The notes under the pieces: model-generated
The model's database searches: none
What the model was told of the DNA's origin: nothing
The model's input: the letters and a program-made list of their open reading frames with translations, nothing else
Translations under genes and position numbers: made by a program
From: Archaeoglobus sp. JdFR-37
GTDB lineage: Archaea; Halobacteriota; Archaeoglobi; Archaeoglobales; Archaeoglobaceae
DNA: 64,000 bases
Assembly: GCA_002010215.1 (NCBI GenBank)
Contig: MTMY01000033.1
Span: forward strand, 1-64,000
Direction of reading: 5' to 3'
Part shown: positions 1 to 7,520 of the stretch, piece after piece
Position numbering within the stretch: position 1 is the first letter of the stretch
How the letters are laid out: each line of letters begins with the position of its first letter

Positions 1-111
1 AATCTTTCCTTGATTTTTTCCGACTAAAACAGGCTTTCTACGCTTAGGACACCAGACCAAATGGTATTGGATTAGATACACTTTGTTTCTTGAATGTTGA
101 TGATTGCCCAT
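1..111 (-). CDS. tnpA: IS200/IS605-family transposase TnpA, N-terminal part (cut by window edge)
   Basis: The reverse strand reads from an ATG at 111 to the window edge without a stop. The product starts MGNHQHSRNKVYLIQYHLVW and continues CPKRRKPVL, which is the typical N-terminus of the IS200-type Y1 transposase (beta strand with a conserved hydrophobic YHLVWCPK motif). The family cuts and rejoins single-stranded DNA at subterminal hairpins and gives no target duplication. The catalytic HUH motif and tyrosine would lie beyond the edge, so integrity cannot be judged. A hairpin at 179-198 lies 68 bases upstream of the start and is a good candidate for the left end of the element. Confidence 0.85.
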   Translation of the reverse strand, partial: MGNHQHSRNKVYLIQYHLVWCPKRRKPVLVGKNQGKI

Positions 112-178
112 CTATAAACAATTTAGCTATTGATACATTTAAACTTATCGATAAAGATACTTACATCCCCTAATTCAT

Positions 179-198
179 CCCCTCGTTGAAACGAGGGG
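179..198. repeat. Subterminal hairpin, probable left end of the IS200-type element
   Basis: Seven-base perfect stem (cccctcg at 179-185, cgagggg at 192-198) closed by a six-base loop. Y1 transposases recognise such hairpins at element ends. Its place just upstream of tnpA fits a left end; the exact cleavage site cannot be read without the other end. Confidence 0.55.
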
Positions 199-211
199 CT
201 TTCTTAGATAA

Positions 212-230
212 CATGTTTGGGCTTCCGTCC
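212..230 (+). repeat. Left inverted repeat of the IS110-type element
   Basis: catgtttgggcttccgtcc pairs with the reverse complement of 1444-1461 with one extra T and one mismatch. It also pairs with 273-283 across the transposase start codon. Confidence 0.55.
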
Positions 231-283
231 TTAAATGTTTCAAATAAGAATAAAAATTGGAGGAGATAACATGGGCGGAAGCC
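220..283 (+). promoter_or_regulatory. Hairpin that can occlude the transposase start codon
   Basis: ggcttccgtcc (220-230) is complementary to gggcggaagcc (273-283), an 11-base stem with one G-T pair. The right arm includes the last base of the ATG at 271-273, and the ribosome binding site (ggagga, 259-264) lies in the loop. Several insertion sequences use such a structure to block translation from readthrough transcripts; that role here is inference. Confidence 0.4.
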
Positions 284-1253
284 AAGTGTATGTAGGGGTG
301 GATGTACATAAGAATTACTCCTGGGTATGTGCAATGGATGAGGAGGGCGAAGTCCTTTTCGAGAAGAAAGTGAGATCTGAAGAGCTCGAAGATGCAATTA
401 AAGAGATCCCTGGAAACAAAGTCATCATCCTTGAACCAACTACAATAACGATGCCGATAGCAACAAAGATTCATAAAGCTATGAACGTTAAGCTCGCACA
501 TCCTTTAAAAACTAAGCTTATAGCAGAATCAAAGAAAAAGACAGGCAAAGTAGATGCAAAGGTTCTTGCTGATTTAGCAAGAGCAAACTTTTCTGCCTGA
601 AGCTTATCTACCACCAGACGATATACTAGAGCTAAGAGAAATAATCAGGGAAAGAGTGAGGCTGAAAAGACTATCAGTTTCGATAAAAAAACAGAATTCA
701 CTCAATTCTTGTAAAGAACGGAATAAAGATAGACAAGCCATTTACGAAAGATGGAAGAGGAGAACTTAGATCTATGGGAAATAAGTGGATAGATCGCTAC
801 TTAAGAATTCTTGAGAGAATAGAGGATGAGATAAATGAGATAGATAAGGAGATCAAGAATATATGCCTTATGAATGAGGAAATATCAATTCTGCTTACAA
901 TTCCAAGAATAGGCTATTTCTCAGCTCTATTAATTTACGCAGAAGTTGGAGATATAAATCGATTCCCAAACTCGAAAAAGTTGTGCAGCTATGCAGGCTT
1001 AGTTCCAACTGTTAGGCAATCAGGGAACAAGATAATCAGAGGGAGAATAACGAAGGAAGGAAATAAGCTGTTAAGATGGGTTCTTGTTCAGTGTGCTCAT
1101 ATGGCTGTAAGGAAGGATGAAAAGTTCAAACAGTTCTATGAAAGAATAAAACACAGAAAGGGTCCTCAAAAAGCTATAATAGCTACAGCAAGAAAACTAC
1201 TAACGGTGATTTATGCATGCTGGAAGAATAGAACTGCTTACGATGAGGGCTGA
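271..1253 (+). pseudogene. IS110-family transposase, two frameshifts
   Basis: Three consecutive reading frames together encode one IS110-type DEDD transposase. The first frame (271-600) holds the N-terminal RuvC-like half, starting MGGSQVYVGVDVHK with its first catalytic Asp. It stops after ARANFSA, but one fewer T in the T4 run near 590-594 gives ANFLPEAYLPPDD and continues. A second shift lies in an A7 run near 690-697; one fewer A restores a path to IHSILVKNGIKIDKP and the C-terminal IS116/IS110/IS902 domain (774-1253, with IPRIGYFSALLIYAEVGD and the serine-type region ending RKLLTVIYACW). Both breaks are +1 changes in homopolymers, so true decay and sequencing error are both possible. A ribosome binding site (ggagga) precedes the ATG by six bases. 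Confidence 0.85.
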
Positions 1254-1443
1254 AACCCGGAATGTCGCTGGATTGATTAAATCCGTTTCTTAGATTGGGT
1301 TAGGCCCTCACCGAACGACTGTTAATGTGGGGGAACCTCGGATGGAAGCTTGTCGATAAAAAGATAATAATAAGAATAAGATGATAAAAAGAGGGTGAGG
1401 GTTGGGGTTGAATAAACTTTAACTACTAAATACTATCACCTTT
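1254..1443 (+). ncRNA. Candidate guide (bridge/seek) RNA region of the IS110 element
   Basis: About 190 bases separate the transposase stop from the right inverted repeat, whereas only about 40 separate the left repeat from the start codon. IS110-family elements encode a guide RNA in one non-coding end; IS1111 members carry it downstream. Visible structure: a 7-bp stem 1305-1311/1327-1333 with a 15-base loop (extended by agg 1302-1304/cct 1336-1338), and a 5-bp stem 1270-1274/1280-1284. ccctcacc (1305-1312) can alternatively pair with ggtgaggg near 1394-1401. The RNA itself is inference. Confidence 0.35.
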
Positions 1444-1461
1444 GGTCGGAAGCCCAACATG
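1444..1461 (-). repeat. Right inverted repeat of the IS110-type element
   Basis: ggtcggaagcccaacatg, the inverted partner of 212-230. The remaining sequence up to 1598 shows no gene. Confidence 0.55.
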
Positions 1462-1598
1462 GAAGCGACGTTTTGTAAAAGAAAAATCTCCTTTCGCAAG
1501 AGAAGGTATGTGGGTTACTTTCACCTGTAATGCGAAATTCTAAAAAAGAAAAACTTCGATCAACTGTGAAATCTCTCCTCAAACGTGGCTTCTCGCCT

Positions 1599-1928
1599 TC
1601 ACTGTTCGTCTAATCTTATTTCCAGATCTAGGAGTGGAGCATATTGCTGACTGCCAAAGATGTCGGTTTCACCTGGACTGCCACTTGGCTTAACTCTTCG
1701 AATTGTGAACTTAATGGCGTTTGCCGGATCGAACTCCACGAAACTGATGATCCGCTCCTCAGGAATCCCAAACAACTGTGCAATAGTCTTTTTATTCAAC
1801 ACTCCACTTTTTTTAACCATCATGTAGTTATCTGGATTGCTGAAGATTATGTCGAATGTGATGCTGTTAACTCCAGCATTCTTGCTTCTTATCGTTGTAG
1901 CCAACTCAACCAATCTTTTCACAGCCAT
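1599..1928 (-). CDS. DUF4387 protein, partner of AtuA
   Basis: A 109-residue protein from the ATG at 1928, preceded by gaggtgat at a good distance; the longer frame to 1964 would overlap the upstream gene. Conserved stretches typical of DUF4387 are visible: TIRSKNAGVNSITFDIIF near residue 12, FDPANAIKFTI near 68 and GSPGETDIFGSQQYAPLL near 82-100. DUF4387 is nearly always encoded directly after, or fused to, the AtuA/DUF1446 protein, as here (10-base gap). The biochemical function is not established; co-occurrence with CoA-dependent catabolism suggests the pair acts on a carboxylic acid or acyl-CoA. It is the distal gene of a two-gene operon under the palindromic operator at 3343-3362. Confidence 0.85.
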   Translation of the reverse strand: MAVKRLVELATTIRSKNAGVNSITFDIIFSNPDNYMMVKKSGVLNKKTIAQLFGIPEERIISFVEFDPANAIKFTIRRVKPSGSPGETDIFGSQQYAPLLDLEIRLDEQ

Positions 1929-1938
1929 CCAATCACCT

Positions 1939-3285
1939 CTAAACCTCCTCAAAATGTATCTCAAACAGCTCCAACGGGTCTGAAACCGGAACCAAGTGGT
2001 TAACTGTCCATTCGTATGCTGGTTTTGTCAGTATCGCTTCATCAGACATCATGGCTGCAGTTCCCGCAGTTCCTTTCACATCTGGTAACCTAGCGTAGAA
2101 TGTGTTTCGAGCAGCCAATGTTGCAATTTCTTTAGCCTTTTCTGCAGTTTCTGCAACACATTCGACAATCAAGCAGATCTCATGAGGTGAAGGATTCTTA
2201 ATCGGCTCCAGGTCTTTCATCACCCCGTTGATGCCATACAGGTGGTAATATAGCTGGTATGAGTTGGTGGAATATCTTTCTTCAACCTTCTCCCTTGACC
2301 ACTCAACAACCTTGTCTATATGCTTGATTAAGTATGGGTCTCTGAACCCAACTATGCATATGCATCTCTCACCTACTTTTCCTGCTCCCTCAAGCTTTAT
2401 TTTCAGTTCACTCTCTATGAACTTGAAGCCCGTCACCCTTGTTCTTCTATAGTCAATCTGCTCATATATGCATTCACTCATGTCCAGAATGCCTCCCGGC
2501 ACCCTTTCGTAGTACGGGTCAATTCTTTCATACATGCTATGGCTTGCTACAGAAGCAACTGTACAGCGCTGTTTTGGATGCATGGGCTCAACAATAACTT
2601 CTCCCTCTCTTACATACCCCATCACGCTTTCCTTGCCCATAAAAGGCTCGGCACAAAACGACGCGCACTCCAGAACTTTTCCCGCATAAAATGCTGTTGC
2701 TTTGGATAAACCCTCCCAAATGAGGGGGGCAGCGAAAATTGATGAATCTGAACTGCGTCCCGCGATTATAACATCCGCACCATTGTCCAGTGCATGGATT
2801 ATCGGTTCGGGACCCATTACTGCAACTATTGTGTCAGTTCTATCCAGTATCTGTGGAGTCAGGTCTTCAAAGCCATCCAACCCCTCAATTCTCACTTCGT
2901 TTAGAATCTGCTTGATTTTGTTTTTATCCTGCTGTGAGTATATGTAAGCAAGGTTGAAGTGTAAGTCATTCTCTTTTGCAATATCCTTGATTATCCGTAC
3001 AAATTGGTCAACACCTCTGTTTGTTCCGGTATCTGAAGCGCTTCCTATGATCATAGGGATATCCAGTTCTCTGGATGCTCCGAGGATCAGCTCCAGATCG
3101 TGTTTTTGCCAGATTTCGGGGCTGCAGGGCTTATCAGCCCCCAAATAATACGGGCCGATATCAGCACTTCCGGAGTCTGCAACAATATAATCTGGCTCTT
3201 TGCTAACTCCCAACAGAAAGCTACCTTTTTCTAAAGGGGTGAAACCCAGATGTCCAGTAGGTGACAGTATTTTAATTTCTTTCAA
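1939..3285 (-). CDS. AtuA-like (DUF1446) protein
   Basis: About 448 residues of the AtuA family (acyclic terpene utilisation A, DUF1446). The N-terminal region has LSPTGHLGFTPLEKGSF and VADSGSADIGPYYLG, then the family's conserved ILGASRELDIPMIIGSASDTG and ADVIIAGRSSDSSIFAAPLI. AtuA is needed for citronellol/geranyl-CoA catabolism in Pseudomonas but its reaction is unknown. Three tandem possible starts exist (GTG 3291, GTG 3288, TTG 3285). The ribosome binding site ggaggt at 3297-3292 abuts the first, so TTG 3285, six bases away, is preferred. A TATA box (gatttaaatac, 3331-3342) lies between start and operator. The divergent arrangement with the NrpR-like gene suggests control by that protein. 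Confidence 0.85.
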   Translation of the reverse strand: MKEIKILSPTGHLGFTPLEKGSFLLGVSKEPDYIVADSGSADIGPYYLGADKPCSPEIWQKHDLELILGASRELDIPMIIGSASDTGTNRGVDQFVRIIKDIAKENDLHFNLAYIYSQQDKNKIKQILNEVRIEGLDGFEDLTPQILDRTDTIVAVMGPEPIIHALDNGADVIIAGRSSDSSIFAAPLIWEGLSKATAFYAGKVLECASFCAEPFMGKESVMGYVREGEVIVEPMHPKQRCTVASVASHSMYERIDPYYERVPGGILDMSECIYEQIDYRRTRVTGFKFIESELKIKLEGAGKVGERCICIVGFRDPYLIKHIDKVVEWSREKVEERYSTNSYQLYYHLYGINGVMKDLEPIKNPSPHEICLIVECVAETAEKAKEIATLAARNTFYARLPDVKGTAGTAAMMSDEAILTKPAYEWTVNHLVPVSDPLELFEIHFEEV

Positions 3286-3314
3286 CACCACACCTCCTAT
3301 TAACCTCGCTTTGT

Positions 3315-3328
3315 AACCGAAATCGGTT
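3315..3328. promoter_or_regulatory. 14-base perfect palindrome in the atuA leader
   Basis: aaccga-aa-tcggtt lies between the TATA box and the atuA start, around the expected transcription start. It could be a second operator or a 5'-leader hairpin. No other copy was found by eye. Confidence 0.4.
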
Positions 3329-3342
3329 TCAGTATTTAAATC

Positions 3343-3362
3343 TTTGGAAATTAGCTTCCAAA
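3343..3362. promoter_or_regulatory. NrpR-type operator upstream of atuA
   Basis: TTTGGAA-attagc-TTCCAAA, a perfect 7-base inverted repeat matching the GGAA-N6-TTCC consensus known for NrpR in Methanococcus. On the minus strand it sits immediately upstream of the TATA box at 3331-3342, over the BRE position, which suits repression of preinitiation complex assembly. Confidence 0.75.
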
Positions 3363-3430
3363 AGATTGAAAAATAAAAAGATTAAATTTTGAAGATAAAT
3401 GGAATAAGATGTCCATTTAGGAGTGCAATG

Positions 3431-4438
3431 TTATTTTAAAATTTTGTCAGGGGTCTTCATCTTGCTTATTTCAATCAATGTGGCGTTTATAGTCAATTTT
3501 ACATTCATTCTTTCTTCGATTAAAGGAGCAAAGTAATTTCCCCCTCCAAAAACGATTAATCTTCCTTTGCTTGCATCCGTGACGTCGATTCTCTCTATTT
3601 CGGGTGTTATTGCAAAAAGTTCGATAATGCCATCTATGCCTACTTTCTTTAATTGGTTAACAGTGCTTTCAACGACATCCGAAAAGAAAAAAGGAAATCT
3701 TTTGATTGCTGCCGTGACATACCCATTACCTGTTTCTGCAATCTTCCTCACAGATGTCCACCCTGCTTTGATGAACAACTCACCTGGGCTTAAAGTAGCC
3801 CCATTATGTGTTATCAGCTCCACAAATCCCACAGGTCTTTTATCTCTGATCTCATAAACTCCTGCTGCAATTGATTCAACAAATATCCCCTTTTTACGGA
3901 GTACGCTGTCATATACTGTAGTGGAAATGCAACCCAGTCCTACATGGTCTTCAGGCACACTGTATTCTCCAAGACTCTCTTCTTCGTCACTCACGGCAAT
4001 CAGCGGTGAAGGAAAAACGTTCAGAGATGAAACGGAATTGATAATCTCCACTGCCCTTTCAAAATCATCTTTGGGCACAACAGCCACATTTGCAAGAACT
4101 GTCCCTTTACCAGTCTCAGGGCTAAAGGTGCTGCTTGAAATCATTTTCTCTACCTGAATGGAGGGCATACCAAGCCTCTCATAAACCATTATTCTTTTCA
4201 GTTGTTCGAGCCCTTCAGGTGTTATAACGCACCCCTTCCTTCCTATCTTGACGATAAATCCGAGCTCTTCCAGCTGCCTAAGATGGTACCTAACCGTTCT
4301 GGAGTCAACGTATACCTTCTCCTTATGGAGAATTCTGGCTATTTCGATTGAATTGGTTAGTTTTGATGACATGGAAATTATCTTAAGTATCTCTACCGCG
4401 GTTTTCGGAAGATCGCCGTACTTCTGAGTCATCATCAT
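3431..4438 (-). CDS. NrpR-like transcriptional repressor (winged HTH + one DUF128 domain)
   Basis: 335 residues. Residues about 10-75 form a winged helix (SRTVRYHLRQLEELGFIVKIGRKGCVITPEG). The rest is one NrpR/DUF128 regulatory domain with the conserved VGLGCISTTVYDSVL, FVELITHNGATLSPGELFIKAGWTSV and FGGGNYFAPLIEERM. In methanogens NrpR represses nitrogen-assimilation genes and is released by 2-oxoglutarate; many of those proteins carry two DUF128 domains. No nitrogen genes are nearby. Instead, GGAA-N6-TTCC palindromes precede atuA, the TRAP genes and glutaryl-CoA dehydrogenase, so it is probably a local regulator of that catabolic set, perhaps sensing a C5 dicarboxylate. An AT-rich TATA-like stretch near 4455-4475 suggests a leaderless transcript starting at the ATG triplet 4438. 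Confidence 0.88.
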   Translation of the reverse strand: MMMTQKYGDLPKTAVEILKIISMSSKLTNSIEIARILHKEKVYVDSRTVRYHLRQLEELGFIVKIGRKGCVITPEGLEQLKRIMVYERLGMPSIQVEKMISSSTFSPETGKGTVLANVAVVPKDDFERAVEIINSVSSLNVFPSPLIAVSDEEESLGEYSVPEDHVGLGCISTTVYDSVLRKKGIFVESIAAGVYEIRDKRPVGFVELITHNGATLSPGELFIKAGWTSVRKIAETGNGYVTAAIKRFPFFFSDVVESTVNQLKKVGIDGIIELFAITPEIERIDVTDASKGRLIVFGGGNYFAPLIEERMNVKLTINATLIEISKMKTPDKILK

Positions 4439-4515
4439 GTTTTTGGTCTTTTTACTATTAAAATTTTATTAAGGATTCGCAATTCCAATTGGATCGTTTT
4501 TCATCACTTCAGTTA

Positions 4516-4533
4516 TTGGAAGTCAATTACCAA
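4516..4533. promoter_or_regulatory. NrpR-type operator upstream of the TRAP genes
   Basis: TTGGAA-gtcaat-TACCAA, one mismatch from a perfect palindrome, followed within a few bases by a TATA box (agttttaatatt, about 4535-4546) for the rightward transcript. The nearby tccaattgga (about 4486-4495) is another short palindrome between the divergent promoters. Confidence 0.65.
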
Positions 4534-4586
4534 AAAGTTTTAATATTATCAATGATGTTGAACCTGACGTCGCTGGAGGTGGTAGG

Positions 4587-4697
4587 ATGTGTGAAACTCG
4601 AATGGACGGCTACATTGAAAGAGAAATTCTTGTAGAAAATGGCAAGAGAACACCGATCTCAGTGATATCAAACGTCATCTCACTTTTCCGGAGGTGA
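4587..4697 (+). CDS. Short leader ORF, 36 residues, upstream of the TRAP permease
   Basis: ATG at 4587 follows ggaggt (4574-4579) with seven-base spacing, a better initiation context than the permease itself. The frame encodes a 36-residue peptide starting MCETRMDGYIEREILVENGK and ends at TGA 4695-4697, inside the ribosome binding site (gaggtgag, 4691-4698) of the next gene. The MCE start recalls small CooT-type nickel proteins, but the rest does not match well enough to assign. It may be a translated leader that couples translation to the permease, or a small protein of its own. Confidence 0.45.
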   Translation: MCETRMDGYIEREILVENGKRTPISVISNVISLFRR

Positions 4698-4701
4698 GAG
4701 A

Positions 4702-6078
4702 TTGGACACTCTTTTAGGAATCCCTCTACCGATACTCTACATTGTACTGTTGCTAGGAATAATTGCTGTACTGTTCGTTGTCTTTAGACGGCCGATATAC
4801 GAAGTGATGGCTCTCTCGTACGTTCTTCTGATAGTGTTCAGTGGCAGGTTCGACATATTCCTGAAATATCTGATAAAGCCTTCGACCAGTACCCTTTTCT
4901 ATGCAATCGTCGGATTTCTTCTGCTTGCCCACGTCTTCGGAGAGACTAAGGTTATTGACAAGATAATAGGGATAATACTGGCGGCCGTTGGCAGATTCAG
5001 GGGTGGTGCTGGATACGTTAGCCTTTTTGGTAGCACATTCATGGCATCTCTCTCTGGATCAGGTCCGGGTAACGTTGCCTCAACAGGAGTCTTCACGATC
5101 CCATCCATGATACGCACAGGCTTTCCAAGACACCTTGCAGCCTCTGTTGAAATGGCATCAAGTGCCATGGGCCCTATGATTCCCCCTTCGGGAACAATCT
5201 TGCTTGCTTTCGGAGTACTTGACGCATTATATCCAGAGATGTTCTCTCTTTCTGAGTTCTGGCTGGTGGTATGGGGGATCGGAATTTGGTTCGTTCTCCA
5301 GAGGCTGATCACTTTAGTCTCAATGACCTACGTATATGATGTTAAGCCAATACCCAAGGAAGAACTTCCATCGCTGAAAGAGTCGCTTAAGGATAGCTGG
5401 TATGTCTTGATACTTCCGATAATGATATTCCTGCCATTCCTGATAGATGCAACGATGAAGGATCTCATAATAGGCAGAATAGGGGCTGACGGAGCCAAAG
5501 CTTTCTCTAAGACCGTGCTGTTCTTCACACCACCCGTCACAATGGCCTACGCAATTCTGATCTCGCGCTCAGAGTTATCTAAAGGTGGTCTCTTCAACAA
5601 CATTGCAAGAATGTTCAAGAACTCGTACCACAGTGTTGTACCGGTGTCACTCACAGTTTACTTTGCATACTCCATTGCCTATGTATTCAAAGAGCTAGAG
5701 CTGGGACAGGCTGTGAATGCCGTCATAGAGCCATTGAATCTCAGTACCGTAGCTCTTGTGCTTCTGATAGTCTTTCTGGGCGTTGTACTCGGAATGGTTC
5801 TTCCTGGCAGTTCTCAGATAGCAATACTTGGTCCAACGCTGGTTACACTGCTGGTTGCAACGGGAATGAGCCCAATTGTGGCAGCAGCAATCTTGCCGGC
5901 TCTTACAGGTGCTCTGGAAGGTATGACTCCGCCATTAGCATTGTGCATGTATGTGGCGATGGGAATAGCTGGATCTGGATTTAAAGAGACAACAAAGATA
6001 ACCCTTGTGTGGGTTGGAGCCCACGTCATCGTACTGCTGCTACTGTTGCTGGGCCTTCTGCCAATTGCTTTCGCATGA
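4702..6078 (+). CDS. TRAP-type transporter large permease (DctM-like)
   Basis: 458 residues, almost entirely hydrophobic, with about 11-12 membrane segments. The diagnostic TRAP/DctM region is GSTFMASLSGSGPGNVASTG around residues 108-130 followed by MASSAMGPMIPPSGTILLAFG; the C-terminal repeat has the matching MVLPGSSQIAILGPTLV and ALTGALEGMTPPLALCMYVA. TRAP systems import organic acids with sodium and normally use a periplasmic binding protein; none is encoded nearby. Start is TTG 4702, four bases after gaggtgag. The gene belongs to the block with the NrpR-like repressor, so the likely substrate is the organic acid processed by the downstream CoA enzymes (inference). Confidence 0.88.
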   Translation: MDTLLGIPLPILYIVLLLGIIAVLFVVFRRPIYEVMALSYVLLIVFSGRFDIFLKYLIKPSTSTLFYAIVGFLLLAHVFGETKVIDKIIGIILAAVGRFRGGAGYVSLFGSTFMASLSGSGPGNVASTGVFTIPSMIRTGFPRHLAASVEMASSAMGPMIPPSGTILLAFGVLDALYPEMFSLSEFWLVVWGIGIWFVLQRLITLVSMTYVYDVKPIPKEELPSLKESLKDSWYVLILPIMIFLPFLIDATMKDLIIGRIGADGAKAFSKTVLFFTPPVTMAYAILISRSELSKGGLFNNIARMFKNSYHSVVPVSLTVYFAYSIAYVFKELELGQAVNAVIEPLNLSTVALVLLIVFLGVVLGMVLPGSSQIAILGPTLVTLLVATGMSPIVAAAILPALTGALEGMTPPLALCMYVAMGIAGSGFKETTKITLVWVGAHVIVLLLLLLGLLPIAFA

Positions 6079-6092
6079 TAGGAGGTGATATC

Positions 6093-6341
6093 ATGAAAGA
6101 AAAGACTGAAGAAATTGTAAAAGGAGTCTTTGGGGCACTTCTGGGGATTTCGATGATCTCTGGATTGCTGGTATTTCTCATGATACTTGCTGCTTTCGTA
6201 GTAGGTGGAGAACCGGGAGCATCTATCGCCACATTTGCTTGGAAGCAGATTGTTCCGACATCCATTCAGGTTGCGACACTTGGAGTAATTGTAGGATTCC
6301 TGATATTCTACATACGTGGCGAGCATACTTTGAGAATATAA
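6093..6341 (+). CDS. Small two-helix membrane protein, possible TRAP small subunit
   Basis: 82 residues from ATG 6093, which follows ggaggtgat (6081-6089) at four bases. Two hydrophobic segments are visible (about residues 12-36 and 54-75), separated by EPGASIATFAWKQIVPTSIQ and ending in a charged tail. It begins 14 bases after the permease stop and is therefore cotranscribed. Position and size suggest an accessory subunit of the permease, although a DctQ subunit usually has four helices, so assignment is tentative. Confidence 0.6.
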   Translation: MKEKTEEIVKGVFGALLGISMISGLLVFLMILAAFVVGGEPGASIATFAWKQIVPTSIQVATLGVIVGFLIFYIRGEHTLRI

Positions 6342-6372
6342 ATTTCATTTTTATTTATTAGTAAATTATGAA

Positions 6373-6522
6373 TCTATTATTGTTGTATCCAATTCAAGTT
6401 CTCTAATCACCCTTGCAAAGATGGGAAAGCTGAGCATTCTGAAGGAACTTTTTGGCGAAATAACTATTCCAAAGGCAGTTTGGATTGAGGTTGTTAAGAA
6501 GCTGAAGGAGGAGTATGGCTAA
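6373..6522 (+). pseudogene. Remnant of a DUF3368 PIN-like toxin gene
   Basis: An open stretch without a proper start codon encodes a segment containing IVVSNSSSLITLAKMGKLSI followed by LKELFGEITIPKAVW and a stop at 6520-6522. This matches the N-terminal third of DUF3368 PIN-like proteins (usually about 150 residues). The rest is absent; 6523-6647 shows no continuation in another frame. It is probably a decayed toxin gene of a UPF0175/DUF3368 pair. Confidence 0.6.
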
Positions 6523-6647
6523 ATACGAGCTCGGAAACATACCTGCAGAACATTGAGATAAGATAGATTAAAAACACAAAAATCACTTACTTGGACACAG
6601 TTCTTAGAAGAAAAAATAGTCAGGAAGCAGTACTGCCTCTAAAATCC

Positions 6648-7520
6648 TTACCAGCACATGATTTTTCTGACTGCACCAACCACCTCATGAAGTGACTGTG
6701 CAACTAAAACCCCTACACCTCTCAATGCTTCTATCTTGGACTCTGCCGTCCCTCTACCACCTTCGATGATTGCCCCTGCATGGCCCATTCTTTTGCCTGG
6801 AGGGGCAGTTATTCCTGCGATGTATCCTACAACAGGCTTGCTCATTTTTGTTGCGATGTATTCTGCTGCCTCCTCTTCAGCACTTCCTCCGATTTCACCG
6901 ATGAGTAGAACCGTGTCGGTTTCATCATCTTCGTCGAACATCTGGAGAACATCCCTGAAGGCCAGCCCTGGCATTGGGTCTCCGCCTATTCCGACGACCG
7001 TTGACTGGCCAATTCCTGCCATAGTAAGGCTCTCGGAAATCTGGTAGGTGAGTGTTCCACTTCTCGAAACTATCCCTAGCCTTCCGGGAGTGAAACTTCT
7101 GTCTGGAAGCAGGCCTACCTTAGATTTCCCTGGACTGATAACTCCAGGGCAGTTCGGGCCGAGAAGCATAGTTGTAGAGCTTTCAAGCCTAAGATGAATC
7201 TTCATTTCGTCGTAAAGTGGGATTCCTTCGGTGACACAGACCACCAAATCAAGTTCAGAATCTACTGCTTCAAGAACTGCATCGTATGCAAACTTGGCAG
7301 GTACGTAAATTATCGACGTGTTTGCCCCTGTCTCCTCAACGGCCTCCTCCACCGTGTTGAAAACGGGAATCCCAAAAACGTCTTCTCCACCCTTTCCCGG
7401 GGAGACTCCTCCAACGATCTTTGTTCCATAATCAAGCATCCTTTTAGTCTGAAATCTCCCCTGAAACCCGGTAATCCCCTGAACTATTACTTTCGTGTTT
7501 TCATCAACCAGTATTGCCAT
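6648..7520 (-). CDS. sucD: Succinyl-CoA ligase (ADP-forming) alpha subunit-type
   Basis: 290 residues, the usual length. The N-terminal CoA-binding Rossmann domain has [17 protein letters not shown] (about 13-29); the ligase domain carries the phosphohistidine loop [13 protein letters not shown] with His247. The catalysed reaction is acid + CoA + ATP to acyl-CoA + ADP + phosphate, reversibly. The start ATG 7520 immediately follows the sucC stop, with ggaggt inside the sucC end. The pair lies downstream of glutaryl-CoA dehydrogenase in one operon, so besides succinate it could activate glutarate or a related diacid; a TCA-cycle role is the alternative. Confidence 0.93.
   Translation of the reverse strand: MAILVDENTKVIVQGITGFQGRFQTKRMLDYGTKIVGGVSPGKGGEDVFGIPVFNTVEEAVEETGANTSIIYVPAKFAYDAVLEAVDSELDLVVCVTEGIPLYDEMKIHLRLESSTTMLLGPNCPGVISPGKSKVGLLPDRSFTPGRLGIVSRSGTLTYQISESLTMAGIGQSTVVGIGGDPMPGLAFRDVLQMFDEDDETDTVLLIGEIGGSAEEEAAEYIATKMSKPVVGYIAGITAPPGKRMGHAGAIIEGGRGTAESKIEALRGVGVLVAQSLHEVVGAVRKIMCW

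Larger units (their letters stand above)
212..1461 (+). mobile_element. IS110-family (IS1111-like) insertion sequence, defective
   Basis: The element contains one transposase gene broken by frameshifts, a long non-coding 3' segment and imperfect inverted repeats near both ends (212-230 and 1444-1461; one mismatch and one indel over about 18 bases). Subterminal inverted repeats and a long downstream non-coding region are features of the IS1111 subgroup rather than classical IS110 members. The outer boundaries are estimated from these repeats and may be off by a few tens of bases. It lies directly beside the IS200-type hairpin, so it may have inserted at the end of that older element. Confidence 0.7.

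Noticed and set aside
585-700. Programmed frameshifting in the IS110 transposase
   Set aside because: IS110 transposases are normally one continuous frame, and two separate shifts would be required; decay or sequencing error explains both better.
1644-2003. Plus-strand ORF of 119 codons over DUF4387
   Set aside because: It is the shadow of the well-supported DUF4387/AtuA genes on the other strand and resembles no family.
3431-4438. NrpR-like protein as a nitrogen regulator
   Set aside because: No nif, glnA, amt or glnB genes lie in the window, and the matching operators sit at carbon-catabolism genes. A wider role cannot be excluded.
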